Below are positions 44,370 to 54,919 of a stretch of 64,000 bases of DNA, piece after piece (positions within the stretch are counted from its first letter, which is position 1; every line of letters begins with the position of its first letter). Source of the stretch: Sycobia sp. Sy_11 (lineage: Eukaryota > Arthropoda > Insecta > Hymenoptera > Epichrysomallidae); the NCBI GenBank assembly GCA_018907035.1, contig JACCIC010000137.1, positions 868,001-932,000 of the forward strand, read 5' to 3'. Made by a program: the position numbers and the translations under genes. A model generated the notes under the pieces. The model was not told where the DNA came from. It saw only the letters and a program-made list of their open reading frames with translations, and did no database searches.

Positions 44370-44485
44370 AAGCCCGGCAAGCACGTCCAATCGACGCCGA
44401 AACAAAATATTCAAGTAAATAAGGTCATGCTCTGTTTATATTGGCATCAAAAGGATGTCGTATTCTGGACAAATGAGAGATGATG
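44370..44485 (+). pseudogene. mariner transposase fragment
   Basis: One frame reads KPGKHVQSTPKQNI, then KVMLCLYWHQKDVVFW, the segment between the first and second catalytic Asp of mariner transposases. Neither termini nor the rest of the gene are present. Confidence 0.65.
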
Positions 44486-44938
44486 TAGTTCAAAGGAACT
44501 CTAAAGTATCTAAATTGTCTGTAAATCAATAATAGAATGATTTGAGAAAGCCAAGATTGATGTAGGTGTATGCAGTTAGCAATTCGATTGTCCAATAGCA
44601 AATGTTGTTGACGATATGTACTGTTGTATTTTTATATTATTTTAAGAAAAGTTTGAGAAAAATATAAAGAGAGATTAACTAGAATATTGAATTATATTAA
44701 AGTATAGAAATAAAGCAAAATTTTCTGTTAATCTCTTTTATTATAGTACAATTCGCTAAATGTGTCTTTTTTCATTATATTTTATTCTATGTTTATTGTA
44801 TGGGATGTTTCGGATTAAGAAAGTTTTAGCCTGGCCGACCTCTCGACGATCGCTTTACGGCCATGCAATAAAATTTAGGAAAATTGAAAATTTTAGATAT
44901 CCACACATCTGGCATACAGATTTATAAAAGAATGGGAG

Positions 44939-45115
44939 AGTAGTATAGCTAAGAGAGTTCTGGATTACCGGAACTAATTGCGAGCTGACGTCAGCAGCTG
45001 TGACGCCACGTGACTCTACGTCACGAGCCCCTACGTCATCAATTCCGGTGATCCTGAACTCTCTTAGCTCACAGCGTTAACATCACGCTGCGTCTACCTC
45101 CCCTCGCGCTATATA

Positions 45116-45171
<56 letters not shown>

Positions 45172-45270
45172 GTTCTCTCTTGCAGTGCGCAGATTTCTTT
45201 GTCATTGAAGGGTGCGGTTGCACGACCCCACCTATCATCCTAATATGGAATAGAGTAGAGGGAGCGAGAG

Positions 45271-45305
<35 letters not shown>

Positions 45306-45640
45306 GCTATTGGTAACGTCACGCGCCCCCTACGCCATTATTTCCGGTTATTCTGAACGCTTTTAGCTCACAGCGCTGACGTCACGCACCATGACGTCGC
45401 GCTGCGCCTGTCTCCCCTAGCGCTATATTCTCTCTCTCTATTCTATGTCATTGTACAGTGGTGTTGCGCGACCGCTGTCACCCTAATATGGGACAGAGTA
45501 GAGGGAGAGCTATATAACTCTCTCTCTCTCTTGCTCTCTTCGTACCGCTGCACTTGATGTTGCCTTTGTTTGGCCTGGCAGTCGGCACTTTGTCCCATAT
45601 TTCAGATCAATAATGGGGGACATGTATACTTACTCCTATA
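44939..45640. repeat. Left terminal inverted repeat of the Polinton
   Basis: Pairs with 55,340-55,804 in inverse orientation. The outermost 130 bp is itself an inverted repeat: AGCTAAGAGAGTTCTGGATT at the tip and its complement at about 45,043-45,070, spaced by several TGACGTCA-like sites. An internal unit of about 250 bp (TTCCGGT...CTGAAC...TTAGCTCACAGCG...CT tract...GTCATTG...CCTAATATGG) is present twice here and once on the right, so this repeat is longer. (CT)n tracts at about 45,119-45,168 and 45,271-45,301. Confidence 0.92.
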
Positions 45641-46657
45641 TTATAATCCTTTCCACTGATTATTAATTTCTCTTTTTAACTATACATAATAACTTCCATT
45701 CATTGACGTAGTTTAAGGAATTGTACACAATATGCAGTCCTATTCTCTATCCTAATGCTATAAACGCTTGAGAATGAGATGCCAGTCAATAGTAAGCATG
45801 TTAAAGGTCCTATATTTCCGATCAATAAGTTAATACGATCCCATGCGGGTGCAAGATGGAGAGAGAGAGAGGGAGAGAACTATATAAAAATGAATAGACA
45901 ACTCTTTTATCTCAGTGTAAGAATCAATAATCAAAAACGGGGTGTTTATGAAACTTACTCATCTCTAATACTCTAATAATAATAAATAGGAGAATTCTAC
46001 AACACGTGCGCTTTGGTGAGCGTAGTACAGAGCAGTCCTGGATTTTTTTTTTAAACAACTAGATTTATATTTCATTAGCTTATCTTATATGACACACATT
46101 TGTACAACAATGCCTTGGTCAATACTGAGGGTTCATTCTTTGGTCAAATTTTCTGGAGAGCTTAAAGTTAATTTCTCAAACACTTTATCTTGCATCTTCA
46201 TTCATAATTCTTCTACGTTTCCTCAGCACTTGTGACGGTTGCGTTGGTATACGTGTACATGGACCTCTCTCGTATAGATTAGAATTAGTTTGAGCAGTGC
46301 TGGAGAATGTTTCTGAAATAATTTTTTTTGTCTTTCTTTTCTCTATTTCATATGCAGGTATAGAGAAAAAAGCTTTCTCTACACAAGGCAGACACCTCAG
46401 ACGAAATTCTATTTTCGAAAACAATACAATATCAATAAAAGGTTATTTCGTTTTCTTTTTCTAGTTTAGAATTGCCTCAAGTTTAATTTTACTTGTATTA
46501 ATTATACATCGAAAATAAACTTTGATTCATTAATTTCTTGTGATGGCGTTGGACGATGATTTTCGAGAATCCAAGATTTCAGTAGGTATGCATTCTGTAC
46601 TGCACATACTGCTTTAACGCATAATATATGATGAATGTAGTACATATATTTATAAGC
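45641..46657. other. Polinton left arm, no supported gene
   Basis: The only notable frame is a minus-strand ATG frame at 46,424-46,185 (79 codons, basic, ends NEDAR) of unknown identity. Weak support; may be a remnant of a gene. Confidence 0.4.
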
Positions 46658-47026
46658 TTATAATCTCCATAATGGAGGACACTTTAACTCTTCCATATTT
46701 TTAACATTGTCCGAAAATTTTTGCAGGTATCTTTTCTTTTGAAGACCTTTTACATAGATCGTACGAGCATTTTTAAAATAATTACTAATTGTTTTTTCTA
46801 TGTCTTCATATGGAATATCACCTGAACTCCATGGTAGCCCGTGATAATTACGTTCTAACCAGCGATTCTCACTCTTCTTTTTCTCAGAAAGGCAACACCA
46901 TTTTTTCGGTGCTTGAAACAAATAAACTCTTGGCGCTTCATCTTCAAGAGAAATTATTGCAACTTCTTTCAAAATAAATTCATTCGAACAGCTCTTGAAG
47001 CCTTGCACGTCTACAATGTACTCCAT
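46658..47026 (-). CDS. Unnamed Polinton-associated protein, copy 1
   Basis: 122 codons from an ATG at 47,026 (MEYIVDVQGFKSC), read toward the left terminus. The N-terminus with a D-x-QGF motif and KEVAIISL strand, then NRWLERNYHGLPWSSGD, is shared with 54,920-55,319 on the other side of the element. The copy ends early relative to the other, which continues with a Cys/His-containing region. I know the protein only as a companion of such elements in insect genomes; the strand pattern could fit an RNase H-like fold, which is inference. Function unknown. Confidence 0.65.
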   Translation of the reverse strand: MEYIVDVQGFKSCSNEFILKEVAIISLEDEAPRVYLFQAPKKWCCLSEKKKSENRWLERNYHGLPWSSGDIPYEDIEKTISNYFKNARTIYVKGLQKKRYLQKFSDNVKNMEELKCPPLWRL

Positions 47027-47669
47027 AATGACTAAGAATGATTTCTTTTAGTTTTACTATTGTTTTTATAGGTATATAAATACTCCCTCCATTCCACTTT
47101 AAATTAAATACATACATATGTGCAATTCATATATTATATAAATTAATTTGAAATTAGATTTTCTGTAAACTATATAATCGCTATATGTTTTTTCTTTAAA
47201 GCAACAATCATCTACTTTCTTGTTAAAGTAAAATTTTTCATCACAACAGCTGTACATATTGATTTTCCATAGGAAGGGTGCCCATAACAAAAGAAATTTC
47301 CCCACAACGTTTTCCGATATTGATTTTTTCTGAACTTTTTCCAACTATATAGCAGTTTGATGCAGCGAATTTAGGCAGTATAGTTTTCAATCTTGAACTA
47401 TTCGAGCTTTTCTAACTTTATCGCAATTACGAAGCAGCAAGTATAGACGGTATAGATTTCAATTTTGAAGTGTTTCCAGTTTCACGTTTCTTATATGTGC
47501 ATATTTGTGTGACTGGTTATTATCTGTTTTGTGGCTGATATTTATCTACTAACGTTATAGTAGAAACTAAATTATAGTGGAATAGTTATTTTAAAAATAT
47601 ACATTGTTTTAATTATATTTTCTTGAAAAAGGAAATAAAGAAAAAAATTGTTGAGTGTTGTGAAGCATT
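47027..47669. promoter_or_regulatory. Divergent intergenic region with a direct repeat
   Basis: Separates the minus-strand gene from the plus-strand polymerase. An imperfect direct repeat of about 75 bp (GCAGCGAATTTAGGCAGTATAG at 47,360, described by its first 20 bases GCAGCGAATTTAGGCAGTAT, and GCAGCAAGTATAGACGGTAT at 47,432) lies in it and could hold promoter elements. The minus-strand frame at 47,344-47,099 has only a TTG start and is not called. Confidence 0.45.
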
Positions 47670-50600
47670 ATGGCATTCCTCAAACATTATCAGGATGCTA
47701 TTCAACGCCTTCAAGAATCCTGTCTGTTTGCATCTAGACAAATGGCTGACGGAGAGGATATTGTTCGATGGATGAATTATGCATCTGCAGCAGTTAGATC
47801 GATAACAAATCTAATGACTCATTCTAGAATTGCATCTGAGAAGCATCGACGTATTACACTTCTGAATCATTTTCAGAGTGTTTATTGCAAATTGGATTGT
47901 TACGCTAAACAAGGTGACGACTTATCGCAAAAGGAGGATAAAAAGGTAACTTGGAGTGATATTCAATCCACTTTTAACAATTGCATAAAATCTGGAATTG
48001 TAACGAATATCAAACATCAAGCTATTCGTACATTTTTAGAAGATGCATTTGAATTGGTTGAGAAGCAGATAAAAATATCGTTACAAAATCATTCATCACT
48101 TAAAATGAATACGATTCTGTCTGCTGAGTATATTAGATCGAAAAACTCAGAGCAGAGAATAGAAATCAAATATTTTAATACAAAAAATGCGAAAATATTT
48201 GAGACCACAAATTTAAAAGATTGGTATGCAACGCATGTCCAAAAACCCATCCAGCGTGATACGGATGAGTTTCAAGAGATAGATTTTGGCTGGACGTTGC
48301 ATTCAATTATTAATTTAGCAATAAATATTTATAAATTTAACCCAATAAAAGGTAGTTCATACATAGCACTACTTGAAGTAATTGAAAAAAAACAGGCATG
48401 TGTTAATATAAAAAATAACGATGACCAATGTTTTAAATGGGAAGTTTTGTCTCCCTTATATCCAGTTAAAGTAAATAGTAATCGAGTTTCAGCATATAAG
48501 CAGTATGAACATATGCTTAATTTTAAGGATATTGCCTTTCGAATGAAGACAAAAGATATACTTAATTTGAACAATACAATCAAAATATTTCCATTAACTT
48601 ATATATGCTAAAAAAGAAGAAGAAAAATATCTTTGATGTATCTCCGTGTTATATAACATCTAGAAAAAAGCAAAAGCATGTGAATTTATTAATCATACAA
48701 GATGATTATAATGATGAAGAAGAAAGTGTAAATAGAAGCGTAAATAATGAAGATCCCCCAGCTCGTTACCACTATGTATGGATTAAGAATTTGTCTCGCT
48801 TGATAAGTTCTCAAGTCACAAAACGTAATGGGAAACTTCATCTGTGTGACACATGCTTACATTATTTTCTATCTAAAGAAAAATTAAACTTACATATTAT
48901 CGATTGCCAGGAAAAAAATTATTGTAAAATAAAATTACCCACAGAGAAGAATAATATTTTAGAATTTAAAAACTTTTCATTCAAAGAGCGTGTACCATTT
49001 GTGATATATGCAGATTTTGAATGCATGCTAGAAAAAATAGATGATCACAAGTATGCAAAACAAAAACATAATCCAATGAATATTGGGGTTTATATAAAAT
49101 GTAATTTTGTTGAGAAACAGTGTGAATACCGAAGCTACAGACAAACAGATAAAGAAATAGGACCATCACCTGCTGAATGGTTCACACAACAATTGCAAGA
49201 GTTTTCAGTAAAAATAACAGTGGTATACCAGAATGCAAAGCCGATGAATCGACTGACAGACATTGAAACTTTAAACTATGAAACAGGAAAAGATTGTCAC
49301 ATTTACGAAAAAAATTTTCATTGTTTAGATAATAAAGTTCAAGATCACTGTCATCTTACAGGATGGTAAGTATATTTTAGAGTTTTATGTTAGCAGTTTT
49401 ATAAAATTTAAATATCGATTTCAGATACCTCAATCCTGCACATAACTCGTGTAATTTGAATTATAATGTTTCCAAAGTTATAACTGTTATATTTCATAAT
49501 TTATCGGGGTATGATGCGCATTTATTTATTAAAGAACTTGCAACAAATTTTGAAGGACGTGTATATGTTCTCCCGGAAGATAAGGAAAAATATATATCAT
49601 TTATAAAATATATACAAGACATGGATATTAGTTTTAGATTTATCGATTCATAGAAGAGCATAGAATTTTAGAAAATACTTTTAAGATGGACTTTCGATCA
49701 AACGAGCAAATTAGATTAGTTAAATGAAAAGGTGTCTTCCCATACGAATATATTTCATCATTTGATAAATTACAAGAAATGGAAATGCCAGTCAAAGATG
49801 CATTTTACAGTAATTTATACAATTCCACTATTACTGATGAAGACTATCAGCATGCTAAACAAGTATGACAAGATTTTGATATTCAAACACTTGGTGAATA
49901 TTCCGATCTATATTTAAAAACTGATGTATTGCTCATTGCAGATGTATTCAAAAACTTTAGAGATAATTACATTCAAGCATATCATCTTGATCCTGCTTAT
50001 TATTATACCACTCCGGATCTATCGTGGGATACAATGTTAAAATATACAAAAATAAAATTAGAATTGCTTACCGATATTGATATGTTGATGTTTATCGAAA
50101 GAGGTATCAGGGGTGGTATTAGCCAATGTTCGAACCCCTATTCAAAGGCGAATAATAAATATATGGATAATGAGTTTGATGAAACGAAGGAAAATAAATT
50201 TTGCTCTACTATGACGTAAACAATCTTTATGGTTGGGCAATGACACAATATCTTTCTTACGGAGGTTTTGAATGGGAACAAAATATAGACAATGAATCCA
50301 AATTTCTGAAAACATCAGATGAATCTCCTACTGGATATATTCTAGAGATCGATTTAAAATATCCAAAAAATATTCATGATTTACATAAAGATTTACCACT
50401 GTGCCCCGAACATGTTGCAGCACCAGGAAGTAAAATGAAGAAACTATTAACAACTTTATATAATAAAAAACGCTATATAATTCACTAGAGAGCATTGCAA
50501 CAAACAGTTAACACTTAAAAAAGATACATAGAGTATTAAAATTTAATCAGAAACCATGGCTTAAAGACTATATTGATTTAAATAGCGAAAAAAGAAAACA

Positions 50601-51494
50601 AGCAAAAAATGAGTTCGAAAATTATTTTTCACATTTTTAAATAATTCTATTTATGGAACAATGGAAAATGAAAGGAAATTTGTAGATGTGAAGCTAGTGA
50701 ATAAATGGCATGGACGTTATGGTGCAGAAGCACTAATAGCAAGTCCAAATTTTCACAATTGTTCAATTTTTGATGAAAATTTCGTTGCTGTAGAGTTACA
50801 AATAGCTGAAATTCAGATCAGAAAACCTATTTATGTTGGACTGTCTGCATTAGATTTGTCGAAAACAATAGTTTATAGATTTCACTATGAATACATGCAA
50901 AATAGAGTGGGTTGTAACTGTAAATTATTACCTACAGATACTGATAGTTTGGTATATGAAGTAAAACACATTAATATGTACGATTTGATGCGGGAGGACA
51001 TTCATGAATTCGATACATCAGATTATCTGCAGAATTATCCTTATAAAATACCGCAAAAAAATAAGAAAATTATTGGACTGATGAAGGATGAATGTAATGG
51101 TAAAATTTTAACAGAATTTATTGGATTGCGGAGTAAAATGTACAGTATGAAGATTCAAGGACAAAAACAGATTAAGAAAGCCAAGGGTGTTAAAAGTACT
51201 ATAGTGAAAACTACAATTAATTTTGAAGATTATGTTCATTGCTTGGAAGAAAGATCCATTATCCATATAGATCAATATAATATTCGATCGAGACTTCATA
51301 TTATACATACAGAAAAACAAAAGAGAATTGCCTTAAATCCATTTGATGATAAGCGTTTTATAAAAACGGGATCAACAGATACTCTTCCATGGGATCACAA
51401 CAGCATACGAGAACATGAACGTGCATTAAATGATGGAGTCGCTAGAGAAATGAGAGGCGACAATGCAAACGAACAAATATTACAACACCATTAA
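47670..51494 (+). pseudogene. Protein-primed DNA polymerase B (Polinton type)
   Basis: Start ATG at 47,670 (MAFLKHYQDA). N-terminal extension (about 175 codons), then the family region from KDWYATHVQKP. A frameshift at 48,605-48,611 leads to the exonuclease domain: Exo I with DFEC (about 49,010-49,023), a CxxC zinc-like pair (CDTCLHYF), and after a 59-nt intron Exo II NLSGYDAH (about 49,498-49,521). A stop at 49,651 and frame changes follow. Polymerase motif [11 protein letters not shown] (about 50,204-50,234), motif B-like NNSIYG (about 50,639) and motif C PTDTDSLVY (about 50,932-50,955) are kept; a KMYS motif (about 51,136) and WDHNSI end lie before the stop at 51,494. It would replicate the element from a terminal protein. 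Catalytic residues survive but the frame is broken in at least five places. Confidence 0.92.
49366..49424 (+). other. 59-nt spliceosomal-type intron in DNA polymerase B
   Basis: GTAAGTATATTTTAG at the start and ATCGATTTCAG at the end interrupt the conserved block HCHLTG / YLNPAHNSCNLNY. Removing it restores the family's contiguous zinc-binding region except that the codon spanning the junction becomes TGA; a single A-to-T change in an original AG|A (Arg) would explain that. Length and signals match short insect introns. Confidence 0.75.
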
Positions 51495-51508
51495 CTGAAC
51501 AAGTTGCA

Positions 51509-51808
51509 ATGAGAATACATGGAGACAAGGGCAGTAGTCACTTAGTAGAACAGTCGACTAAACAAGTTATAACATGCATTGGAGACAAGGCTAGCTACTC
51601 GATTTTACAAGGATCATCAGAACTAATCGGAAGAGAAACGAGAAGCGGAGAGCGAGAAAGCTTACATAAACGGCGGTCGAGCTCAATCGATATGGAGGGG
51701 GAAGATGGAGGGGATATAGACCTTATGGAGGGGGAAGTACGACCAAATAAACGAAACTGCAGAAAGAGATCAGTTATTCAGTGTTTAGTTATTGATTGTA
51801 ATTATTAG
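51509..51808 (+). CDS. Hypothetical Polinton ORF
   Basis: 99 codons from an ATG just downstream of the polymerase, in another frame. Hydrophilic with a short internal GDKGS/GDKAS duplication and two copies of MEGE; at the DNA level ATGGAGGGGGAAG occurs twice. No recognised domain. It may be a degenerate continuation of the upstream gene. Confidence 0.35.
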   Translation: MRIHGDKGSSHLVEQSTKQVITCIGDKASYSILQGSSELIGRETRSGERESLHKRRSSSIDMEGEDGGDIDLMEGEVRPNKRNCRKRSVIQCLVIDCNY

Positions 51809-51844
51809 CAAGCAGTATTTCGTTCAAAGATAATCATATATATA

Positions 51845-51985
51845 ATGGAACATAGTCTTGAAATGACGTTCCCTGGTGTCGAGTCGTCTACTCAATTAAT
51901 TGCGCAGCTAACGGCTGCCGATTTCATTTCGAATTTTAATGAAGACTTGTACACATTACTAAATAATTTTAAGATAAAAAGTTAA
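51845..51985 (+). CDS. Hypothetical small Polinton ORF
   Basis: 46 codons from ATG (MEHSLEMTFPGVESSTQLIA) to TAA, 21 bp before the next gene. No domain recognised. A TTTTACAG acceptor-like sequence directly precedes the next ATG, so the two could be exons of one transcript, though no donor is obvious. Confidence 0.35.
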   Translation: MEHSLEMTFPGVESSTQLIAQLTAADFISNFNEDLYTLLNNFKIKS

Positions 51986-52006
51986 ATAATTTATATTATT
52001 TTACAG

Positions 52007-52306
52007 ATGGATTTGAAAACATTGAATAATATAGCACGAGGTGGTTATCTACTCACAAAAAAATTTGGCGAATTCAAAAGAAATCAAAATTACATGATCA
52101 CAAAAATAAAAAAAGTTAACACTAAATTCGGATGGAAATCAGTAGTCGAAATTGATAGTGAATTTCAGTGTTTTTTACTGTATATAATTTCGAAGGCGTT
52201 AATCAAATACGAAAGCTTCTTCAATAATATGTGTGAATATGCAAATAAATTAAAGTTGTTCATAAAATGTATAGGTGAAGATAATTTTGAATTCATCACA
52301 GTATAA
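52007..52306 (+). CDS. Conserved small Polinton protein, OB-fold-like
   Basis: 99 codons from ATG (MDLKTLNNIARGGY). The pattern of short strands VNTKFGWKSVVEIDSEFQCF followed by helices and a C-terminal FEFITV resembles small companion proteins of insect Polinton-like elements; I infer a single-stranded-DNA-binding-like (OB) fold from the strand pattern only. It is the one small gene here with an undamaged frame. Located between polymerase and the oppositely oriented integrase, tails facing. Confidence 0.5.
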   Translation: MDLKTLNNIARGGYLLTKKFGEFKRNQNYMITKIKKVNTKFGWKSVVEIDSEFQCFLLYIISKALIKYESFFNNMCEYANKLKLFIKCIGEDNFEFITV

Positions 52307-52483
52307 ACAAAAAAAATATATGTATATGTGTGTATTTGTGTAAGATAATATATCACAGTCTAACTATATGTATAATGTGAAATAAATTAAACAACATTTT
52401 TTTATCTTAACTATAGCTGTGTTTATTTATTCTCGTTGTATACAAAATTATTTTACATATTCTGATTTTATAATTTATTATCA

Positions 52484-53378
52484 CTTTAGTCGTACACTCT
52501 TTATTAGTCCAACTATTATGAGAACTATCAAATCCAAGCCACTTGACAAAAACTTTATCCCCTCGACGTTTAAGAATTTTTTCAATGAGGTAAGTAACAG
52601 CTCTTGTTCATAGAAAGATCCAGCGATGGGTTGATTTTATTGATCTTTTAAATGGTAAGTTATTGGATTCGTTGCTGCAATCCTGCAAATGGTGAATACT
52701 TCTGTAGACCAGTTAGGTGTATATACTTTCTCAAAACTCTGCTTTAGTTTACTCACTCTTACTTTATCTCCAACCTTAAATTTATTAATTTTTCCCCCTT
52801 ATTTTTACTCTGCTAAGTAAGATTCTTAAAATTTTTGCTTTATTTGCAGATGTAACATCATTTAGCTTGACTCCGATAGTTCTATGCTTTGTCGCATTAT
52901 AAGAAGTTATTAAATTCGGTAAAATATCAATTCACTTATAATTTCCGCGGAGACTAAACTGTATCCACATTTTTTCTTTCAAAGTACGATTGAAACGTTC
53001 GCATATAGATGCTTTGAGATTACTATATGTTGAGTATAGATTAATTTTATTTTTTCTCAATTTTATTTCTTTCAAGCCTGGGCGTATACTTTTTGGTATA
53101 CGCCCACGCTTGAGAATAGTATTAAAAGCTGCTGTCACGCCTTTACCACTTTTTCGTATCAAGGGTATAGCCCATGCAAATTTTCATAAGCTATCGATGA
53201 CTGCAATCATGTATTTGAATCCTTTATTTTCTTGAGCATAAGGTTGCATTTCCACAAGATCTTCTTGCCATGTCTCATCTATATCATGTAGTTCAAATTG
53301 TCGTCGAATATAATTTCGACGAGCAGGCTTATGAATTTCCCTCACTATATCCATTTTTTCTTTGTTTGAATAATTCAT
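52484..53378 (-). pseudogene. Polinton integrase with chromodomain, catalytic region lost
   Basis: Begins MNYSNKEKMDIVREIHK at 53,378. WQEDLVEMQPYA carries the first catalytic Asp and GFKYMIAVIDS follows. The segment with the second Asp (HTDRGKEF in relic 2) is absent: at 53,072-53,113 the sequence turns back on itself in a near-perfect palindrome. The third motif SICERFNRTLK keeps its Glu (about 52,985-53,017). A stop follows RGNYK; the remainder to the C-terminus is broken, ending with a chromodomain (KILKRRGDKVFVKWLGFDSS, about 52,510-52,580). The integrase would join element ends to host DNA, but this one cannot. Confidence 0.9.
53072..53113. repeat. Palindrome replacing the integrase catalytic segment
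   Basis: TCAAGC-C-TGGGCGTATAC on one side and GTATACGCCCA-C-GCTTGA on the other pair 17 of 18 positions around a 6-nt loop. One arm encodes the genuine KRGRIPKS integrase segment; the other is its inverse copy and displaces the second acidic motif. Confidence 0.85.
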
Positions 53379-53450
53379 TGTGTGTTTTTCCTGCTAACTC
53401 TATAACATGTTTTACCTTGCTATTAATAGAAATCAATTCACGTCTAATTT

Positions 53451-53774
53451 TTATTTATACGCATAGAATGATATTTTTGAATCAGCAATTATTTTTTCTA
53501 ATTCTGCAATAGATGGTGGTATTGCTGATAAAACATCGATTTTTTCATTTATCTCGCTTAAAAGTTTTAATAAGTTTGAAGTTTCCTCTTGCACATAAGT
53601 TCTCAATGTATCTAAATCAACAGCATCATTTAATTTAACTGGCGGTGAGAGATTACAGAGTCGTTTATTTTCCAAATCATATTGACTATCATATGTAAAT
53701 TTAAATCCAACGCCAGGTGGACCTTGACTGCCTTCAGTTTTTTCCAGCTTCCGTCCGAATACGTCGACACTCAT
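53451..53774 (-). CDS. Fibre-like protein (GPPG and NKRL-DAV motifs)
   Basis: 107 codons from ATG at 53,774 (MSVDVFGRKLEKTEG). A collagen-like GSQGPPG precedes YDLENKRLCNLSPP and DAVDLDTLRTYV, a pattern like the N-[KR]-x-x-N-x-x-x-P-x(4)-DAV motif repeated in viral and phage tail fibres. The rest is predicted coiled coil (LLKLLSEINEKI). I infer a trimeric spike or fibre. It is immediately upstream of integrase on the same strand, 72 bp apart; the C-terminus may be truncated, since relic 2 continues further. Confidence 0.55.
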   Translation of the reverse strand: MSVDVFGRKLEKTEGSQGPPGVGFKFTYDSQYDLENKRLCNLSPPVKLNDAVDLDTLRTYVQEETSNLLKLLSEINEKIDVLSAIPPSIAELEKIIADSKISFYAYK

Positions 53775-53806
53775 TATTAAACTGATTGGAGTATTATGTT
53801 TATATG

Positions 53807-53959
53807 TTAATATATAAGACTAGTCTCACGCAACTCCCCGATAATAGAGTATATTTCATTCGCGTAACTCTGATTTCTCGCAGATCTCTCAGCCAACAAA
53901 ACCCTGAGTCGATTTACTAAATCATTCGGGTTATCCACGTATACATAGTCTAAGGGCAT
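53807..53959 (-). pseudogene. C-terminal fragment of the coiled-coil protein
   Basis: 50 codons (PLDYVYVDNPNDLVNRLRVL ... SLIY, stop at 53,807). By family context this is the C-terminus of the protein whose N-terminus is at 22,352 in relic 2; the N-terminal part is missing here. A further stretch to about 54,030 (TKKGGGI) lies in another frame and belongs to it. Confidence 0.55.
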
Positions 53960-54084
53960 ATTTTTTGTATAATTTTAAATCGAGGTAAAATACCTCCTCC
54001 TTTTTTGGTAAACATTGGTAAAATAATTTCTAAAAAATTTTTATTTTTCATTACACGAATTCCTTTATTCTTATCGTAATCTGT

Positions 54085-54540
54085 TTGTGTCTTAAATCAA
54101 AGAACACAAATTTGGCCGAAAAGGCTGCTGCAATGAAACTTAAAGCAAAGTTAAGAATGGAATTAAAGCAGAAAAATAACAAACTGCCTGGTAAAACCAA
54201 TAAATCAACCTTGAAAAAAATAATTAAATCTGTTGCATATTCAATAATTCCAAATACAAATTCTCAAAAACTAGTTCGCTCTGCATTAAAGGGTGCTCGC
54301 GAAGTCGTTAAAAAGGCCGGAGGTAAAGCCAATGTTACAATTCCAAGGATATTGACACTTCTTCAAAAACTTAGCGGTTTCAGTGCAACTGGAACATTGG
54401 CAGGGGATGCTGATAAAATAGCAAAAGCTATTAATGATGTAAAAGCAGCAAAGCAAGAGTTGGAAGAAAATCGAAGACATAATAAAACAATGTAAGCAAT
54501 TGCTCTTTGAAAAGGTCTTTATTTGAAACCTCACAAAAAA
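54085..54540 (+). pseudogene. Minor capsid (phospholipase-like) gene, C-terminal fragment
   Basis: Open from a TTG at 54,085, so the true N-terminus with the phospholipase-like domain is missing. CLKSKNTNLAEKAAAMKLK, GFSATGTLAGDADKIAKAIN and KQELEENRRHNKT align with the fuller gene at 60,997-61,530. After a stop the frame continues with GLY-K-x-Y repeats (KGYGVYLKLYK, GRGLYFKAYKG) that look like cleavage sites for the adenain-type protease (inference). Role by family: internal or minor virion protein. Confidence 0.7.
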
Positions 54541-54890
54541 GGCTATGGTGTTTACCTAAAACTGTATAAAAGTAATGGAAGAGGTCTCTACTTCAAAGCA
54601 TATAAAGGCCAAGGATTAAAAAAAAAAAGTTTCTCTGTAGAATTGCCCGAGCGACCTTTATCTGACACTGATTTAATAAAATATGCTCGTGTTTTAAAAA
54701 TGTCCGCATTTTGTGGTGTATTTATGCGTAATGCACTGCCTAATAATGGCCCTCATTATAATAAATCAGGTATGGTAAACCTAGATGATGCCAGTGGACC
54801 TGGAACTCATTGGGTTGCATATCAAAAACGAGGCAATAGAGTTTTATATTATTTTGTGTTATTTATATGTTTATTGTGTTATTTATATTA
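54523..54890 (+). pseudogene. Adenain-like cysteine protease, N-terminal half
   Basis: Joined in frame to the preceding GLY-repeat region. ELPERPLSDTDLIKYARVLK, CGVFMRNALP and GPGTHWVAYQKRG carry the catalytic His (in THW) of the adenovirus-type maturation protease family. After RVLYY the frame becomes hydrophobic and ends at 54,890; the second half with the catalytic Cys is missing. Relic 3 (60.5-60.9 kb) retains a matching Cys region. Confidence 0.75.
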
Positions 54891-54919
54891 AATGGATTTA
54901 TATTATTGCGTTATGTTAT

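Noticed and set aside
47099..47344. 81-codon Cys-containing minus-strand frame in the Polinton
   Set aside because: Only a TTG start, no recognisable family, and it overlaps the divergent promoter region.
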